From Odiellus spinosus (taxonomy: Eukaryota > Arthropoda > Arachnida > Opiliones > Phalangiidae): 64,000 bases of DNA. Made by a program: the position numbers and the translations under genes. Position 1 is the stretch's first letter, and each line of letters starts with the position of its first letter. The stretch covers positions 558,001 through 622,000 of the forward strand of contig OY987234.1 of the NCBI GenBank assembly GCA_963920705.1, written 5' to 3'. The notes under the pieces are model-generated. The model did not search any database. It was not told the origin of the DNA and was given only the letters and a program-made list of their open reading frames with translations. This document shows positions 62,231-64,000 of this stretch, piece by piece.

Positions 62231-64000
62231 CAGATCCTCAAATTTCCGAAGTGTAGATCCACAAATTTCCTAAGTGTAGATCCACAAATTTCAGAAGTAT
62301 AGATCCACAAATATCCCAAGTGTAGATCCACAAATTTCCCAAGTGCAGATCCACAAATTTCCCAAGTGCAGATCCACAAATTTCCCAAGTGCAGATCCAA
62401 AAATTTCCCAAGTGCAGATCCACAAATTTCCCATATGTAGAACCACAAATTTCCCAAGTGTAGATCCACAAATTTCCCAAGTGCAGATCCACAAATTTCC
62501 CAAGTGTAGATCCACAAATTTTCCAAGTGTAGATCCACAAATTTCCCAAGTGCAGATCCACAAATTTCCCAAGTGCAGATCCACAAATTTCCCAAGTGCA
62601 GATCCACAAATTTCATAAGTGCAGATCCACAAATTTCCCAAGTGCAGATCCTCAAATTTCCCAAGTGTAGATCCACAAATTTCAGAAGTATAGATCCACA
62701 AATTTCCCAAGTGTAGATCCACAAATTTCCCAAGTGCAGATCCTCAAATTTCCCAAGTGTAGATCCACAAATTTCCTAAGTGTAGATCCACAAATTTCAG
62801 AAGTATAGATCCACAAATATCCCAAGTGTAGATCCACAAATTTCCCAAGTGTAGATCCACAAATTTCCCAAGTGTAGATCCACAAATTTCCCAAGTGTAG
62901 ATCACCAAATTTCCCAAATGTAGATCCACAAATTTCCCAAGTGTAGATCCACAAATTTCCCAAGTGTAGATCCACAAATTTCCCAACGGTAGATCCACAA
63001 ATTTCCCAAGTGTAGAACCACAAATTTCCCAAGTGCAGATCCATAAATTTCCCAAGTGCAGATCCACAAATTTCCCAAGTGCAGATCCACAAATTTCCCA
63101 AGTGTAGATCCACAAATTTCCCAAGTGTAGATCCACAAATTTCCCAAGTGTAGATCCACAAATTTCCCAAGTGTAGATCCACAAATTTCCCAAGTGTAGA
63201 TCACCAAATTTCCCAAATGTAGATCCACAAATTTCCCAAGTGTAGATCCACAAATTTCCCAAGTGTAGATCCACAAATTTCCCAACGGTAGATCCACAAA
63301 TTTCCCAAGTGTAGAACCACAAATTTCCCAAGTGCAGATCCATAAATTTCCCAAGTGCAGATCCACAAATTTCCCAAGTGCAGATCCACAAATTTCCCAA
63401 GTGTAGATCCACAAATTTCCCAAGTGTAGATCCACAAATTTCCCAAGTGTAGATCCACAAATTTCCCAAGTGTAGATCCACAAATTTCCCAAGTGTAGAT
63501 CCACAAATTTCCCAAGTGTAGATCCACAAATTTCCCAAGTGTAGATCCACAAATTTCCCAAGTGTAGACCCACCAATTTCCCAAGTGTAGATCCACAAAT
63601 TTCCCAAGTGTAGATCCACAAATTTCCCAAATGTAGATCCACAAATTTCCCAAGTGTAGATCCACAAATTTCCCAAATGTAGGTCCACAAATTTCCTAAT
63701 TGTAGATCCACAAATTTCCCATGTGCAGATCCACAAATTTCCCAAGTGCAGATCCACAAATTTCCCAAGTGCAGATCCAAAAATTTCCCAAGTGCAGATC
63801 CTCAAATTTCCCAAGTGTAGATCCACAAATTTCAGAAGTATAGATCCACAAATTTCCCAAGTGTAGATCCACAAATTTCCCAAGTGCAGATCCTCAAATT
63901 TCCCAAGTGTAGATCCACAAATTTCCTAAGTGTAGATCCACAAATTTCAGAAGTATAGATCCACAAATATCCCAAGTGTAGATCCACAAATTTCCCAAGT
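62231..64000. repeat. Right end of window with a 299-bp duplication
   Basis: The array continues to the last base. About 62880-63178 repeats as 63179-63477 with an offset of 299 bp (13 units), carrying GATCACC, CAACGGTAG, GTAGAACC and GATCCATAAA together. From about 63478 to 63560 the units are nearly uniform T-type. From about 63565 the GTAGACCCACC, GTAGGTCC, CTAATTG, CATGTG series seen throughout the right half starts again and is cut by the window edge. No gene or unique sequence is present. Confidence 0.8.

Larger units (their letters stand above)
1..64000 (+). repeat. 23-bp satellite array, whole window
   Basis: The whole window is a head-to-tail array of a 23-bp unit, GTGTAGATCCAC followed directly by AAATTTCCCAA, roughly 2780 copies. 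I found no inverted stretch, no unrelated insertion and no flanking unique DNA, so the array continues past both ends. The commonest difference between units is T or C at unit position 4 (GTGTAG or GTGCAG). Other recurrent variants, useful as landmarks, include TTCAGAAGTATAG, CTAAGTGTAG, CATAAGTGCAG, GATCCTCAAA, AAATATCCC, CTCGAGTG, CAACGGTAG, GTAGAACC, CTAATTGTAG, GTAGGTCC, GCATATCC and GATCACCAAA. Every consensus unit holds one GATC. The array shows HOR organisation at several scales, described in the following entries. This is typical of eukaryotic heterochromatic satellite DNA. I do not recognise the family or the species, and I cannot tell centromeric from other heterochromatin from the sequence alone. 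Confidence 0.98.

Noticed and set aside
1..64000. CRISPR array (short direct repeats)
   Set aside because: The units are contiguous with no unique spacers, and the array is thousands of units long with no cas genes.
1..64000. Telomeric repeat
   Set aside because: The 23-bp unit does not resemble short G-rich telomere repeats, and the strand asymmetry is modest.
1..64000. CENP-B box
   Set aside because: The box needs a TTCG followed at fixed spacing by CGGG. The consensus has no CpG, and I saw no variant unit with both halves.
1..64000. Inverted segments or hairpin-forming arms at the scale of whole units
   Set aside because: Scanning for the reverse-complement unit (GGGAAATTTGTGG) on the + strand found none. 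All units are in one orientation.
1..64000. Bacterial, phage or plasmid origin (iteron-like repeats)
   Set aside because: Iteron arrays are short and sit next to replication genes. A 64-kb gene-free array with nested HORs is not known from prokaryotes.

Overview
This window is one uninterrupted block of satellite DNA. From base 1 to base 64000 it is a head-to-tail tandem array of a 23-bp unit. On the + strand the consensus reads GTGTAGATCCAC followed directly by AAATTTCCCAA. That gives about 2780 units, all in the same orientation, and neither edge of the array lies inside the window. The consensus is about 39% G+C, has no CpG, and carries more C than G on the + strand (6 C to 3 G per unit). 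I see no genuine protein gene, tRNA, rRNA, transposon, CRISPR array, origin or terminator. A homogeneous satellite this long with higher-order repeat (HOR) structure points to a eukaryotic chromosome (centromeric, pericentromeric, subtelomeric or other heterochromatin). The sequence does not let me name the species or the chromosomal location.

Open frames exist, but they are a by-product of the unit. Because 23 is not a multiple of 3, every frame cycles through all three phases of the unit every 69 bp (23 codons). The - strand consensus has no stop in any phase, so frames stay open until a variant unit introduces one (the longest is about 817 codons). On the + strand the T at unit position 4 makes an in-frame TAG, and C-type units remove it. 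I do not annotate any of these as CDS.

The information in the window is in the variant units, which act as landmarks and show nested segmental duplications. From left to right: a 27-unit (621 bp) duplication at 900-2160; a 28-unit (644 bp) HOR at 2720-5189 with one shortened copy; a 201-unit (4623 bp) near-perfect tandem duplication of everything from about 780 to 5402 into 5403-10025; a 127-unit-offset (2921 bp) duplication of 9139-11058 into 12060-13979; a 3310-bp tandem duplication (14320-17600 to 17630-20910); a 4.8-kb dispersed duplication of 11601-16403 into 20521-25346; a 3380/3403-bp tandem duplication (25095-28451 to 28475-31854); a 7.3-kb tandem duplication (31178-38535 to 38536-45833) that contains a 1172-bp duplication in each copy; then blocks with offsets of 2553/2530, 2484, 1840 and 3220/3197 bp (44012-59513). 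A scrambled stretch with several 22-bp units follows at 59514-62230, and a 299-bp duplication lies near the right end. Most offsets are exact multiples of 23. The exceptions fall short by one or two bases and are explained by inherited 22-bp units.

All boundaries were placed by eye from landmark variants and are good to about one or two units. The reading is repeated unequal exchange or amplification of large in-register blocks, some so recent that 4.6-kb copies differ at a single noticed base. I looked for an undescribed functional system and did not find one. The best leads are the near-palindrome inside each unit, the order of the duplication events, and a TATA-like variant unit that has been amplified.
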